A DNA stretch of 35,608 nt. Origin: Woeseiaceae bacterium (GTDB lineage Bacteria > Pseudomonadota > Gammaproteobacteria > Steroidobacterales > Woeseiaceae). The notes under the pieces are model-generated. The model was not told where the DNA came from. It saw only the letters and a program-made list of their open reading frames with translations, and searched no databases. Both the position numbers and the translations under genes were made by a program. Positions within the stretch are counted from its first letter, which is position 1. The number at the start of each line of letters is the position of its first letter. Where the stretch lies: positions 1-35,608 of the forward strand of contig JABDNG010000114.1 in the NCBI GenBank assembly GCA_013001045.1, written 5' to 3'. Positions 8,162-17,008 of this stretch are shown here, piece after piece.

Positions 8162-8221
8162 CAGGTGTTGGTCAATCAGGTGTCGGTCGATCAGGCGTCG
8201 GTTAATCAGCCGTCAGTTGAT
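8162..8221. repeat. Four-copy 15-bp tandem repeat in the ribH-nusB gap
   Basis: Four head-to-tail copies at 8162-8176, 8177-8191, 8192-8206 and 8207-8221. On the plus strand the units read CAGGTGTTGGTCAAT, CAGGTGTCGGTCGAT, CAGGCGTCGGTTAAT and CAGCCGTCAGTTGAT. The copies differ mainly at a few positions, so the array is old or constrained. It ends 13 bp before the nusB start, right beside its ribosome-binding site. There are no spacers, so it is not a CRISPR array. Confidence 0.9.
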
Positions 8222-8260
8222 GCGCCACGCCTATGTTTTCGGCCGATCAGCGAAAGCAAC

Positions 8261-8734
8261 TCAGGCAATCCTCCGGAGCAGGTTGACCATCTCGATCACG
8301 GCAAGCGTGGCCTCTTCACCCTTGTTGCCGGCTTTCGTGCCGGCACGTTCAATCGCCTGCTCGATGGTATCGACCGTCAATACGCCATGGCCAATCGGAA
8401 TTCCGTGCTTCTGTCCCGCCACAGTTATGCCTTTAACGCATTCACCGGCGACGTAGTCAAAGTGCGGCGTGCCACCGCGGATAACGGCACCGAGTGCAAC
8501 GATGCCATCCACGCGTCGTGTCGCCGCGATCTTATCCACGGCGATTGGCATCTCGAACGCGCCAGGCACACGAATAATTTCAATATCCGCATCGGCTGCG
8601 CCGTGCTGCCGCAGACAATGCAGAGAACCCTTGATCAACGACTCGACAATAAAGTCGTTGAAGCGAGCGGCCACAATTGCGAACCGCGCGTCGCGGACAA
8701 TAAGGTCGCCTTGTGTTGTCTTGATCGTGTCCAT
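8261..8734 (-). CDS. ribH: 6,7-dimethyl-8-ribityllumazine synthase
   Basis: RibH condenses the RibD product with 3,4-dihydroxy-2-butanone 4-phosphate to make lumazine, the substrate of riboflavin synthase. The 157-residue length fits the family. Recognisable segments are FAIVAARFNDFIVESLIKG near the N-terminus, IIRVPGAFEMPIA, ALGAVIRGGTPHFDYV (active-site His region) and PIGHGVLTVDT. It starts 15 bp after the ribB stop and is the fourth riboflavin gene of the cluster. Confidence 0.97.
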   Translation of the reverse strand: MDTIKTTQGDLIVRDARFAIVAARFNDFIVESLIKGSLHCLRQHGAADADIEIIRVPGAFEMPIAVDKIAATRRVDGIVALGAVIRGGTPHFDYVAGECVKGITVAGQKHGIPIGHGVLTVDTIEQAIERAGTKAGNKGEEATLAVIEMVNLLRRIA

Positions 8735-8749
8735 GGAGTGTCGCTGTTC

Positions 8750-9889
8750 TCAGACGTACTCTGTAATCTCGAGGTCAAAACCCGAGATCGCGTACATATG
8801 CTTAGGCGCCGATAATACACGGATTTTACTGAGTCCGAGATCGCGGAGTATCTGTGCACCGACACCGTAAGTGCGCAACACGATGTCGCCGCCGCGGCGT
8901 TGGTCCAGTTCGTCAGGATGATCGTCCAGCGTCTCGACCGAATCCATGAAATCGCGGGAAGTTTCCTGATCACGCAGCAATACGATAACGCCGGCTTCCT
9001 CCTTCGCAATTCGTTCGATCGCGCTGTGCAGCGGCCAACCGAGCGAGCGGCTTTTGACGCCGATGACATCGCCAAGCGTATCCTGCAAATGCACACGAAC
9101 CAGAGGCGCCTCAACAGCGTTCAGGTCGCCCCGCACCAGCGCAACGTGCACGGACCGGTTGATGTGATCGTCATAGCAGTACAGCGTAAATTTGCCGTGT
9201 TCGGTTTCGATGACCTGCTCCGCAATGCGCTCGACATTGCGCTCCTTCTCGAGGCGATAACGAATCAGGTCAGCGATCGTGCCGATGCGAATACCGCGCT
9301 TTGTCGCGAATTTCTCGAGGTCCGGGCGGCGCGCCATGGAGCCGTCTTCGTTGAGAATCTCCACGATCGCGGCGGCCGGTTCGAGGCCTGCAAGACGCGC
9401 GAGATCGCAACCAGCCTCGGTGTGGCCCGCACGCGTCAACACCCCGCCCGGCTGCGCCATCACCGGAAAGATGTGGCCCGGCTGCCTCAGGTGTTCAGGT
9501 TTGGCATCGGGCGCAACGGCGGCCTGAATCGTTTTTGCGCGGTCATGCGCGGAGATGCCCGTCGTGATGCCCTCCGCGGCCTCGATCGATATCGTGAAGT
9601 TGGTCGCATGATGCTCGTCCGTATCGCTCACCATGAGCGGCAAACGCAACTGCTTGCAGCGCTCGCGTCCGAGAGTGAGACAGACGAGCCCTCGCCCGTG
9701 TGTTGCCATGTAATTGACGTCTTCCGCCCGGACCTTCTCGGCCGCCATGATCAGATCGCCTTCGTTTTCGCGATCCTCGTCATCGACCATAATCACCATC
9801 TTGCCGGCGGCAATGTCGGCGACAATTTCTTCGATGTTACTGAACGTAGACCCGTGCGCGCTCGGATGCATTGTTGTCTTGTCAGGCAT
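8750..9889 (-). CDS. ribB: 3,4-dihydroxy-2-butanone-4-phosphate synthase fused to a degenerate GTP cyclohydrolase II domain
   Basis: The N-terminal half (about residues 15-210) is a complete DHBP synthase, which makes a four-carbon unit from ribulose 5-phosphate: DDEDRENEGDL (36-46), the YMATHGRGLVCL segment and RAGHTEAGCDLA (153-164) are intact. The C-terminal half (about 218-379) has the GTP cyclohydrolase II fold outline, but the zinc motif is gone: where active enzymes have three cysteines after VRVHSE, this protein reads VRVHLQDTLGDVIGVKSRSL (264-283), and the later GRxxG catalytic stretch is also lost. This matches the RibBX-type hybrids described in Proteobacteria. The ATG at 9889 overlaps the ribE stop by eight bases. 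A separate ribA must exist elsewhere. Confidence 0.93.
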   Translation of the reverse strand: MPDKTTMHPSAHGSTFSNIEEIVADIAAGKMVIMVDDEDRENEGDLIMAAEKVRAEDVNYMATHGRGLVCLTLGRERCKQLRLPLMVSDTDEHHATNFTISIEAAEGITTGISAHDRAKTIQAAVAPDAKPEHLRQPGHIFPVMAQPGGVLTRAGHTEAGCDLARLAGLEPAAAIVEILNEDGSMARRPDLEKFATKRGIRIGTIADLIRYRLEKERNVERIAEQVIETEHGKFTLYCYDDHINRSVHVALVRGDLNAVEAPLVRVHLQDTLGDVIGVKSRSLGWPLHSAIERIAKEEAGVIVLLRDQETSRDFMDSVETLDDHPDELDQRRGGDIVLRTYGVGAQILRDLGLSKIRVLSAPKHMYAISGFDLEITEYV

Positions 9890-10520
9890 AACCGTGCGCC
9901 TTCAGAAATTCAATAGAAATGCCGTCTCCGTCCTTCTGGAGCAGCCGCTCGATGTAACGCGCCATCATGTCGACCTCGACGTTGACGACTGTGCCAACCG
10001 TGTAGTCATCGATAATTGTGACCTCGGTCGTGTGTGGAATGATATTCAATTCGAAGCTGTTTCCCGATACTTCGTTAATGGTAAGACTCACGCCATCCAC
10101 ACAGACCGAGCCTTTCTTGGCAATGTAACGCGAGTACTCCGCCGGAATTTCTATCACGAGGCGAATCGACCGCGCGTCGCTGCTTCGCGAGGTAACCGTT
10201 CCGGTGCAGTCCACATGACCGCTGACCAGGTGGCCGCCGAGCCGCTCACCCAAACTGATCGCCGGCTCGAGATTCACCGGCGAACCGACCTTGAGATCGC
10301 CGAGATCGGTAACGTCCAGTGTTTCGATGGACACATCGGTATCGAATCCGTCGGCGTGGAACTGAACCGCCGTCAGGCACACGCCGTTGACCGCGATGCT
10401 CTCGCCTGTTTCGTAGTCCGACCACGGCAGATCCGACGATTGGACGGTCAGTCGCACGTCGCCGCCCTCTCGGTTGATGGCGGTCACTCGGCCTTTGGCC
10501 TTGATAATCCCGGTAAACAT
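9882..10520 (-). CDS. ribE: Riboflavin synthase (alpha subunit)
   Basis: This enzyme dismutates two lumazine molecules to riboflavin and the RibD product. It shows the internal duplication of the family: an N-terminal barrel beginning MFTGIIKAKGRV with SIAVNGVCLTAV, and a second barrel from about residue 97 with GHVDCTGTV and CVDGVSLTINEV. At 212 residues it has normal length. Its ATG shares one base with the ribD stop (TGATG). Some databases call this gene ribC. Confidence 0.97.
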   Translation of the reverse strand: MFTGIIKAKGRVTAINREGGDVRLTVQSSDLPWSDYETGESIAVNGVCLTAVQFHADGFDTDVSIETLDVTDLGDLKVGSPVNLEPAISLGERLGGHLVSGHVDCTGTVTSRSSDARSIRLVIEIPAEYSRYIAKKGSVCVDGVSLTINEVSGNSFELNIIPHTTEVTIIDDYTVGTVVNVEVDMMARYIERLLQKDGDGISIEFLKAHGYA

Positions 10521-11620
10521 CAGTATTGCACCCGCGCAGTTATCCTGGTGTCGGCGCCAATTCGGCGAACATCGCTGGTATCGAGCTTCTTGCGGTCGGC
10601 CAGCGCCAGCCAGGAGGGCGTATGAAACATGCCCTTGGTCTCGCTACCCATTATGTGCGGTGCCTGATAAATGACAAGTTCATCCACGAGTTCTTTTTCC
10701 AGCAAGCAACCCATCACGGCAGGTCCCGCCTCGACCAGCACATCATTCACTTCCCGCCGCGCCAGGTCCTGCAGCACCAAGCCGATGTCCACTGTCGCAC
10801 CATCCGACGCATAGGAACAAACTTCGGCACCCGCGTCTGTGAGTCTCGAATGATCGTGCTCGCCGGAACAGCAGACCAGGGTCGTGCCCGGCAGCGTCAG
10901 CATTCCTGCGGATAACGGCATGCGCAGGCGCGTATCGAGGACCACCCGCAACGGCTGCATGCCATCCTCGGGGAGATCCTTCAGGCGCACGTTGAGGGAT
11001 GGATCGTCAGCCAGCACCGTACCGATGCCGGTCATGATGGCGCCGCAGCGCGCGCGTATTCGTTGCACGTCGTCTCGCGCTTCCGGGCCCGTAATCCATT
11101 GGCTCTCGCCGCTTTTCATCGCGATCGCGCCGTCGATACTCGCGGCGACCTTGACGCGCACAAACGGACGGTTGCGCGTCGCGCGGCTGATGAAACCGGC
11201 ATTGAGCGACTCGGCCTGCGATTGCATCAAGCCGACTTTCGTTGCAATGCCCGCTTTCTGCAGCAACTCGAGCCCCCGTCCCGACACCTTCTCGAACGGG
11301 TCCTGCATTGCTGCGATGACCGTGCCGACACCGGCCCGAATCAGCGCTTCGGCGCACGGCGGCGTCTTGCCATGATGCGCACACGGTTCCAGCGTCACGT
11401 ATGCGGTCGCCCCCTGCGCTTTGTCACCGGCCGCGGCCAGCGCATTGATCTCCGCATGCGGTCCGCCGGTCCGCTGGTGCCAGCCTTCGCCGACAATCAC
11501 GTCCTTCTTTACGATGACGCAGCCGACCATCGGGTTGGGCCGCGCCGAATACTGACCGCGATGCGCGAGCTTGAGCGCGTGCGCCATGTACGCGCCGTCA
11601 GATTCCGAAAAGGACGTCAT
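10520..11620 (-). CDS. ribD: Bifunctional diaminohydroxyphosphoribosylaminopyrimidine deaminase / 5-amino-6-(5-phosphoribosylamino)uracil reductase
   Basis: RibD carries out the second and third steps of riboflavin synthesis. Residues 1-145 are a zinc-dependent cytidine-deaminase-like domain with ARPNPMVGCVIV, GGPHAEINAL (zinc His and catalytic Glu) and EPCAHHGKTPPCAEALI (two zinc Cys). Residues about 150-366 are the NADPH reductase domain, beginning RPFVRVKVAASIDGAIA and ending with LVEAGPAVMGCLL. Length of 366 is normal. The start at 11620 lies two bases after the nrdR stop. Confidence 0.97.
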   Translation of the reverse strand: MTSFSESDGAYMAHALKLAHRGQYSARPNPMVGCVIVKKDVIVGEGWHQRTGGPHAEINALAAAGDKAQGATAYVTLEPCAHHGKTPPCAEALIRAGVGTVIAAMQDPFEKVSGRGLELLQKAGIATKVGLMQSQAESLNAGFISRATRNRPFVRVKVAASIDGAIAMKSGESQWITGPEARDDVQRIRARCGAIMTGIGTVLADDPSLNVRLKDLPEDGMQPLRVVLDTRLRMPLSAGMLTLPGTTLVCCSGEHDHSRLTDAGAEVCSYASDGATVDIGLVLQDLARREVNDVLVEAGPAVMGCLLEKELVDELVIYQAPHIMGSETKGMFHTPSWLALADRKKLDTSDVRRIGADTRITARVQY

Positions 11621-11622
11621 GA

Positions 11623-12141
11623 TCAGGACTTCTTCTTGCCGAGTAACTCAGGCAACAATGACATTTGCTCGCGACTCGCAGCCGTCTCCGAGATCTTTTG
11701 CAGGCGTTTGATTTCGTCCTCGAACTCGTTGACATCCTGGAAGCGCCGATACACGGAAGCGAAGCGCACATACGCGACCTCATCGAGGGCGTGCAGTTCT
11801 TCCATAACGAGTTCACCCACGAGTCGCGACGGCACCTCGCGTTCGCCCATGGTTCGCAGTTTGTGAATCAGGTGGCCGATCGCTTGTTCAAGCTCGTCGC
11901 TGGGCACCGGACGCTTCTCGAGTGCCCGCACCATGCTGTTGCGTAACTTGTTTTCGTCGAAGGGCTGGCGCGAGTTATCGTTTTTTATCAGCCGCGGCAT
12001 AACAAGTTCGGCTGTTTCAAAAGTCGTAAATCGTTCATTACAGGCGAGGCATTGCCGTCGCCGGCGTATCTGCCGGCCATCACCCGCCAGACGGGAGTCT
12101 ATAACCTTGGTTTCTTCGTGGGCGCAGAACGGACAATGCAT
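11623..12141 (-). CDS. nrdR: Transcriptional repressor NrdR
   Basis: NrdR represses ribonucleotide reductase genes when dATP is high. The zinc ribbon is complete: C3, C6, C31 and C34 (CPFC and CLAC). The RRRRQC stretch and NERFTTFE follow, and an ATP-cone spans about residues 49-139 ([20 protein letters not shown] onward). At 172 residues it is slightly longer than the usual 150-160, through a charged Lys/Leu-rich tail. It sits 34 bp after glyA and 2 bp before ribD, a standard proteobacterial arrangement. No nrd genes lie in the window, so its targets are elsewhere. Confidence 0.96.
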   Translation of the reverse strand: MHCPFCAHEETKVIDSRLAGDGRQIRRRRQCLACNERFTTFETAELVMPRLIKNDNSRQPFDENKLRNSMVRALEKRPVPSDELEQAIGHLIHKLRTMGEREVPSRLVGELVMEELHALDEVAYVRFASVYRRFQDVNEFEDEIKRLQKISETAASREQMSLLPELLGKKKS

Positions 12142-12175
12142 TACCGACTAGAGCTCCTTGCGCGCGAAACACCGA

Positions 12176-13429
12176 TCAGGCGTATACCGGAAAACGCTTA
12201 CAGAGATCCAGCACCTGGCTCTTGACGCGCTCGATGGTTTCGTCGTTTTCGATGTCATCGAGTATATCCGCTATCCAGCCGCTGAGCTGACGAGTTTCCT
12301 CGGCGCCGAAACCGCGTGTGGTAATAGCGGGCGTGCCGAGGCGGAGACCGCTGGTCACGAACGGCGACTGCGGATCATTCGGCACCGAGTTCTTGTTGAC
12401 CGTGATATTGGCGCGACCAAGCGCCGCGTCGGCGGCCTTGCCCGTAATTCCATGGTCGATGAGGCTGACCAGCATCAGGTGATTCTCGGTGCCGCCGGAT
12501 ACGATCGGATAGCCCCGCTCAGTAAGCACCGCGGCCATCACTTTGGCGTTCTTGCAAACGTTGGCCTGGTAGTCCTTGAAGTCCGGCTGCATCGCTTCCT
12601 TGAGGGCAATGGCTTTGGCCGCAATCACATGCATCAGCGGACCGCCCTGTGTTCCCGGGAAAACGAGTGAATTGAATTTCTTCGTCAGCTCCTCGTTCTT
12701 GCGCGCAAGGATAAGCCCGCCGCGAGGTCCACGCAGTGTCTTGTGCGTAGTGGTGGTGCAGACGTCGGCGTACGATATTGGACTCGGGTAATGGCCCGTC
12801 GCAACGAGTCCTGCTACGTGTGCCATGTCGACAAAAAGGTACGCGCCCACACTGTCGGCAATTTGACGAAAACGAGCCCAGTCCGCCACCTGCGAATAGG
12901 CCGAAAAACCCGCCACGATCATCTTCGGCTTATGCTCCAGGGCGAGTTTCTGGATGTTGTCGTAGTCGATCAATCCGCTTTCGGCTTCCAGCCCGTACTG
13001 GATGGCGTTGAACAACTTGCCCGAGAAGTTGACCTTCGAGCCGTGCGTCAGGTGTCCGCCGTCGCTAAGACTCATCCCGAGGATCGTGTCGCCGGCATCG
13101 AGCAACGCCAGGTAGACCGCCGCGTTGGCCTGCGAGCCGGAATGCGGCTGCACGTTCGCGTAGTCCGCGCCGAACAGCTTCCTGGCTCGTTCGATGGCGA
13201 GTGTTTCGACGTCGTCGACGTATTCGCACCCCCCGTAGTAACGTTTGCCGGGGTAGCCTTCCGCGTATTTGTTCGTCAGTACGGTGCCCTGCGCGGTCAT
13301 CACTCTCGGGCTGGCGTAGTTCTCCGACGCAATCAGTTCAACGTGCTCTTCCTGACGTCGGCTCTCCTGTGCGATGGCTTTGGCAACCTCGGGATCGAAA
13401 GACTCGATCGTCGTCGATGTGTCGAACAT
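12176..13429 (-). CDS. glyA: Serine hydroxymethyltransferase
   Basis: GlyA converts serine and tetrahydrofolate to glycine and methylene-tetrahydrofolate with pyridoxal phosphate, supplying one-carbon units. The 417 residues match the family. Signatures include [13 protein letters not shown] near residue 33, [11 protein letters not shown] near 60 and the PLP lysine motif [14 protein letters not shown] near 228. CGGAG eight bases before the ATG at 13429 supports the start. It lies downstream of the HDAC-like gene (84-bp gap) and upstream of nrdR. No riboswitch was seen in its short leader. Confidence 0.97.
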   Translation of the reverse strand: MFDTSTTIESFDPEVAKAIAQESRRQEEHVELIASENYASPRVMTAQGTVLTNKYAEGYPGKRYYGGCEYVDDVETLAIERARKLFGADYANVQPHSGSQANAAVYLALLDAGDTILGMSLSDGGHLTHGSKVNFSGKLFNAIQYGLEAESGLIDYDNIQKLALEHKPKMIVAGFSAYSQVADWARFRQIADSVGAYLFVDMAHVAGLVATGHYPSPISYADVCTTTTHKTLRGPRGGLILARKNEELTKKFNSLVFPGTQGGPLMHVIAAKAIALKEAMQPDFKDYQANVCKNAKVMAAVLTERGYPIVSGGTENHLMLVSLIDHGITGKAADAALGRANITVNKNSVPNDPQSPFVTSGLRLGTPAITTRGFGAEETRQLSGWIADILDDIENDETIERVKSQVLDLCKRFPVYA

Positions 13430-13513
13430 CCGGGAATCTCCGTGGGAAGGGGGGGCGCGAAAAGAACGCGATCTTACCTGTTTAGGGGCAGAGATGGCAC
13501 CGTCAATATGGGC

Positions 13514-14464
13514 TTAACGCGTTTCCACGAAGGACTGCACGACCCGGGTCCAGGCCCGGGCCAGATTGTGTCGGTTATAGCCGCCACCGCCGGTGCCAAC
13601 AATCCTGCCTTGGCAATACTTGTCGGCCAGGCGGCACAGCGACGCGGCGGCCTCGGCATGCGCTTCTTCGCTCCAGCAAAGGTGCGTGATGGGATCGCCT
13701 TCGAGGCTGTCCGCGCCGCACTGCATGATGATGAACTGTGGCCGCATCGTCTCCAGGTAGGTCTCGACCCGTTGCCAGGCGGCACGAAAATCACGGTCAT
13801 CAGCACCGGGAGCCAGCGGGATATTCAACTTGGTGCCACGTGCCCTGCCCGTGCCGGTTTCCTCCGCGGCACCGGTGCCCGGGTAAAGAAATCGGCCGTC
13901 CTCATGGATGTCGGCAAAAACGAGGTCCGGGTCGTCCTGAAAACCGTAGAACACGCCGTCCCCATGATGGGCATCGATATCAACATAGGCGATGCGTTGC
14001 AGGTCGTATTGCTTGCGCAAATACTCGACCGCGATGCCGCAGTCATTGAACACACAAAAACCGGCAGCGCCATCCCGCGATGCATGATGCAGGCCCGCAA
14101 TTGGAATGAACGCACGAGTGTGCTGCGCATGCATGACTTCGTCGACCGCACAGAGCACGGCCCCGACGACGGCCGACGCTGCTTCGTATATACCGGGCAC
14201 GACGGGCGTATCGCCCTCATCGAGCCAGCCGCTGCCGGTTGCGGACATGCGCGATACCTTATCGATGTAGTCGGCCGTATGAAATAGCGCCAACTCGTCG
14301 ACGAGTGCCGGTCGAGGATGGCCATACTCGATCGCCTCGCCCAGGCCGACCTTGTCGAGTTCGGCGTGAAAAACGTCGTGTCGGTCAGTACCGAACGGAT
14401 GTGGGTCGCCGAACCCGTAGGCGGCGATCGACTCTCCCCGATAGACGATCACTGTGTCGCTCAT
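13514..14464 (-). CDS. Histone deacetylase-like amidohydrolase
   Basis: A 316-residue zinc hydrolase of the arginase/deacetylase fold (AcuC, acetylpolyamine amidohydrolase and bacterial HDAC relatives). The catalytic His pair is LHHAS (126-127); zinc ligands are Asp164 and His166 in [10 protein letters not shown] and an Asp in [18 protein letters not shown] and GGGGYN complete the pocket. Substrate could be acetyl-lysine on proteins such as acetyl-CoA synthetase, or an acetylpolyamine; the sequence does not decide. Start at 14464 ([10 protein letters not shown]) is preferred over an in-frame extension to 14539, which would overlap ettA. The gene diverges from ettA across 73 bp. Confidence 0.88.
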   Translation of the reverse strand: MSDTVIVYRGESIAAYGFGDPHPFGTDRHDVFHAELDKVGLGEAIEYGHPRPALVDELALFHTADYIDKVSRMSATGSGWLDEGDTPVVPGIYEAASAVVGAVLCAVDEVMHAQHTRAFIPIAGLHHASRDGAAGFCVFNDCGIAVEYLRKQYDLQRIAYVDIDAHHGDGVFYGFQDDPDLVFADIHEDGRFLYPGTGAAEETGTGRARGTKLNIPLAPGADDRDFRAAWQRVETYLETMRPQFIIMQCGADSLEGDPITHLCWSEEAHAEAAASLCRLADKYCQGRIVGTGGGGYNRHNLARAWTRVVQSFVETR

Positions 14465-14482
14465 GCACGAATTATTTTGGGT

Positions 14483-14510
14483 TTGCTTGTGGCGCAGCAT
14501 ACCTGATAAT
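14483..14510 (+). promoter_or_regulatory. Candidate sigma70 promoter for ettA
   Basis: TTGCTT at 14483-14488 and GATAAT at 14505-14510 are separated by 16 bp, 27 bp before the ettA ATG in the short divergent gap. The -10 matches five of six consensus bases; the -35 is weak. Position is sensible, but this is by eye only. Confidence 0.4.
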
Positions 14511-14537
14511 GCGCGCTCCACTCGCGGCGATCGGACC

Positions 14538-16211
14538 ATGGCTCAGTACATCTACACAATGAATCGCGTGGCGAAGGTGGTCGCGCCAAAGCGGCACATC
14601 CTGCGCGACATCTCCCTCTCCTTCTTTCCGGGGGCCAAGATCGGCGTGCTTGGGCTGAACGGTTCGGGAAAGTCCACATTGCTGCGCATCATGGCCGGCC
14701 TCGACACCGAGATTGATGGCGAGGCGCGTCCCCAGCCCGGTATCAAGATCGGCTACCTGCCACAGGAACCGGACCTCGATGCCGAAAAAGACGTGCGCGG
14801 CAATGTCGAAGACGGCGTTGCCGAGACCAAAGCGCTACTGGACCGTTTCAATGACATCAGCATGCAATTCGCCGAGCCGATGGACGATGAGGCGATGAGT
14901 GCATTGCTCGAAGAACAGGGTAAGCTGCAGGACGCGATTGACGCCGAGGGCGCGTGGGAGCTGGATCGCAAACTCGAAATCGCGGCCGATGCACTGCGCC
15001 TGCCACCATGGGATGCCGATGTCACCAGGTTATCCGGCGGCGAGCGTCGTCGCGTCGCTTTGTGTCGCCTGCTGCTGTCGCAGCCGGACATGCTATTGCT
15101 CGACGAGCCGACCAACCACCTTGACGCGGAGTCCGTCGCCTGGCTCGAACGCTTCCTCGACGAATACCCGAGCACCGTCATTGCAGTCACTCATGATCGC
15201 TACTTCCTCGATAACGTCGCGGGCTGGATTCTCGAACTCGACCGTGGGCACGGAATCCCCTGGGAAGGCAACTACTCGTCCTGGCTGGAGCAGAAAGAAG
15301 CGCGCCTGCAACACGAAGAAGCCTCCGAAAAAGCCCGGCGCAAGGCGATGCAGCACGAACTGGAGTGGGTTCGCAGCAACCCGAAGGGGCGGCAGGCGAA
15401 ATCGAAAGCGCGCTTGCGACAGTTCGAAGAAATCTCGTCGCCCGGCTACCAGAAACGCAACGAGACCAACGAGATCTATATTCCGCCCGGTCCGCGCCTC
15501 GGCGACGTCGTGCTCGAGGTCAAGGATCTCAAGAAGGGCTTCGGCGACAAGTTGCTCATCGACGGGCTCAGTTTCCAACTACCGCCGGGTGGCATCGTCG
15601 GCGTCATAGGGCCGAATGGCGCCGGCAAGACGACGATGTTCAGAATGATCACGGGCGACGAACAACCCGATTCCGGAACGCTGCGGCTGGGCGACACGGT
15701 CGCGTTGGCAAGCGTCGATCAGTCACGTGACAGCTTGAATGACGACAAGACCGTATGGGAGGAAATCTCAAACGGCCTCGACCTTATCAATGTGGGCAAC
15801 TATGAAACGTCGTCACGCGCCTACGTGGGCCGATTCAACTTCCGCGGTCAGGACCAGCAAAAGAAGATCGGTTTGCTATCAGGCGGCGAACGTAATCGCG
15901 TGCATCTGGCAAAAATGCTGCGCTCGGGTGGCAACCTGCTGTTGCTCGACGAACCAACCAACGATCTCGACGTGGAAACCTTGCGCGCGCTCGAAGAGGC
16001 GCTACTGGAGTTCCCCGGCTCGGCCGTCGTTATTTCGCACGACCGCTGGTTCCTGGATCGCATCGCAACGCACATCCTCGCCTTCGAAGGTAACAGCGAG
16101 GTCGTCTGGTTTGCTGGCAACTACGCCGACTACGAAGCGGACCGCAAACGCAGGTTAGGTGCGGACGCGGCCAACCCGCATCGCATAAAGTACAAGAAAC
16201 TGGGTACCTGA
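14538..16211 (+). CDS. ettA: Energy-dependent translational throttle protein EttA (ABC-F ATPase)
   Basis: A 557-residue ABC-F protein with two ATPase domains and no membrane segments; EttA binds the ribosomal E site and gates the first elongation cycle according to the ATP/ADP ratio. Domain 1 has Walker [10 protein letters not shown], signature [12 protein letters not shown] and Walker [12 protein letters not shown]; domain 2 has [21 protein letters not shown] and [12 protein letters not shown] charged linker between them (around residues 245-315) and the arm insertion are typical. The start at 14538 ([11 protein letters not shown]) matches the EttA N-terminus; an in-frame extension to 14454 would cross the divergent promoter region. 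It is followed 22 bp later by a membrane-protein gene. Confidence 0.96.
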   Translation: MAQYIYTMNRVAKVVAPKRHILRDISLSFFPGAKIGVLGLNGSGKSTLLRIMAGLDTEIDGEARPQPGIKIGYLPQEPDLDAEKDVRGNVEDGVAETKALLDRFNDISMQFAEPMDDEAMSALLEEQGKLQDAIDAEGAWELDRKLEIAADALRLPPWDADVTRLSGGERRRVALCRLLLSQPDMLLLDEPTNHLDAESVAWLERFLDEYPSTVIAVTHDRYFLDNVAGWILELDRGHGIPWEGNYSSWLEQKEARLQHEEASEKARRKAMQHELEWVRSNPKGRQAKSKARLRQFEEISSPGYQKRNETNEIYIPPGPRLGDVVLEVKDLKKGFGDKLLIDGLSFQLPPGGIVGVIGPNGAGKTTMFRMITGDEQPDSGTLRLGDTVALASVDQSRDSLNDDKTVWEEISNGLDLINVGNYETSSRAYVGRFNFRGQDQQKKIGLLSGGERNRVHLAKMLRSGGNLLLLDEPTNDLDVETLRALEEALLEFPGSAVVISHDRWFLDRIATHILAFEGNSEVVWFAGNYADYEADRKRRLGADAANPHRIKYKKLGT

Positions 16212-16233
16212 TGCGGACCACCGAGGACAGACG

Positions 16234-16890
16234 ATGAACTTCCTGCTTGCTGCCAGTGCTGTATTCACACTCCTCACGCTGTTTTTCCTGATCTCGATGT
16301 TCCGCCACGCGCGCAGGAGGCGGCCGGTGCGTGCTACCGGTTCACTGGCTGGCGGTGCGGCGTCCGGTGCTCTCGGCGGCGCCAGCATCCTGCTTGCATT
16401 CAGCTACTTCGGCTATGGGCGCTTGATCGACGAGCAAGTCGTGAGCCAGATTGAATTCTCGGCGGCGCAACCGGGCGAATACGTGGCCCGCCTGATGATC
16501 AGGGGCGAGCCCGATCGTTTCTTGTCCTTGCGCGGTGACGAATGGCAGATGGATGCCCGCGTGGTCAACTGGCAACCGCCCGCTACCTTGCTCGGCCTCG
16601 ATCCTATCTACCAGCTCGAGCGACTCAGCGGGCGCTATTCCGACGTCGGCGATGAAATGTCCGAACCACGCACCGTGCATGCCCTGTCGGACGACCTGGT
16701 GCTTGACGTCTGGCGAGTCGCGCGGCGGTTTCCGATGTTGATGCCGGGTGTCGACGCGTACTACGGCACGGCTACGTATGTGCCCATGGCAGATGGTGCC
16801 CGATTCGAGGTGGCGATGACGCGCACGGCCCTGATTGCCCGTCCCGTCAACGATGCAGCGCGCGAAGCGGTCGGCAATTGGGTACAGTAG
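16234..16890 (+). CDS. Unrecognised two-segment membrane protein
   Basis: A 218-residue protein I do not recognise with confidence. Residues 1-22 are a hydrophobic segment, followed by a basic patch (RHARRRRPVR, about 24-33) and a Gly/Ala-rich second hydrophobic segment (about 37-60), giving a likely hairpin in the inner membrane. The remainder (about 62-218) looks like a soluble domain with many beta-type stretches, including RFLSLRGDEWQMDARVV and a YYGTATYVPM segment near the end. A good GAGGA site precedes the ATG. It follows ettA by 22 bp and is probably co-transcribed, but no functional link is known to me. Confidence 0.75.
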   Translation: MNFLLAASAVFTLLTLFFLISMFRHARRRRPVRATGSLAGGAASGALGGASILLAFSYFGYGRLIDEQVVSQIEFSAAQPGEYVARLMIRGEPDRFLSLRGDEWQMDARVVNWQPPATLLGLDPIYQLERLSGRYSDVGDEMSEPRTVHALSDDLVLDVWRVARRFPMLMPGVDAYYGTATYVPMADGARFEVAMTRTALIARPVNDAAREAVGNWVQ

Positions 16891-16916
16891 GGAAATCATC
16901 TTTATTATGTTAACCA

Positions 16917-16984
16917 TGGACGGCGGCACTGAATCAATCATGCATACTGAAGTCGCTGATTGATTTAGCTAATTCTGCCGTCCA
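16917..16984. repeat. Nested inverted repeat between the membrane protein and the DUF4145-like gene
   Basis: An outer pair TGGACGGC (16917-16924) / GCCGTCCA (16977-16984) encloses an inner pair AATCAATCA (16932-16940) / TGATTGATT (16957-16965), with a 16-base loop. Both pairs are perfect and correctly nested, so the RNA could fold into a two-part stem with internal bulges. It lies 24 bases before the start at 17009. There is no T-run, so a simple terminator is unlikely. Confidence 0.7.
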
Positions 16985-17008
16985 ACGACAAAAAAGAAAC
17001 AGGACAAC

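Noticed and set aside
8162..8221. Short repeats resembling a CRISPR array
   Set aside because: The units are contiguous, with no unique spacers, only 15 bp long, and no cas gene is present.
8735..12175. FMN riboswitch among the riboflavin genes
   Set aside because: The junctions in this stretch are overlaps or short gaps with no room for the about 120-base RFN element, and no such fold was seen.
12743..14287. Plus-strand open frame of 514 codons opposite glyA and the HDAC-like gene
   Set aside because: It crosses two well-recognised genes and their intergenic gap and has no recognisable domain; treated as an antisense shadow.
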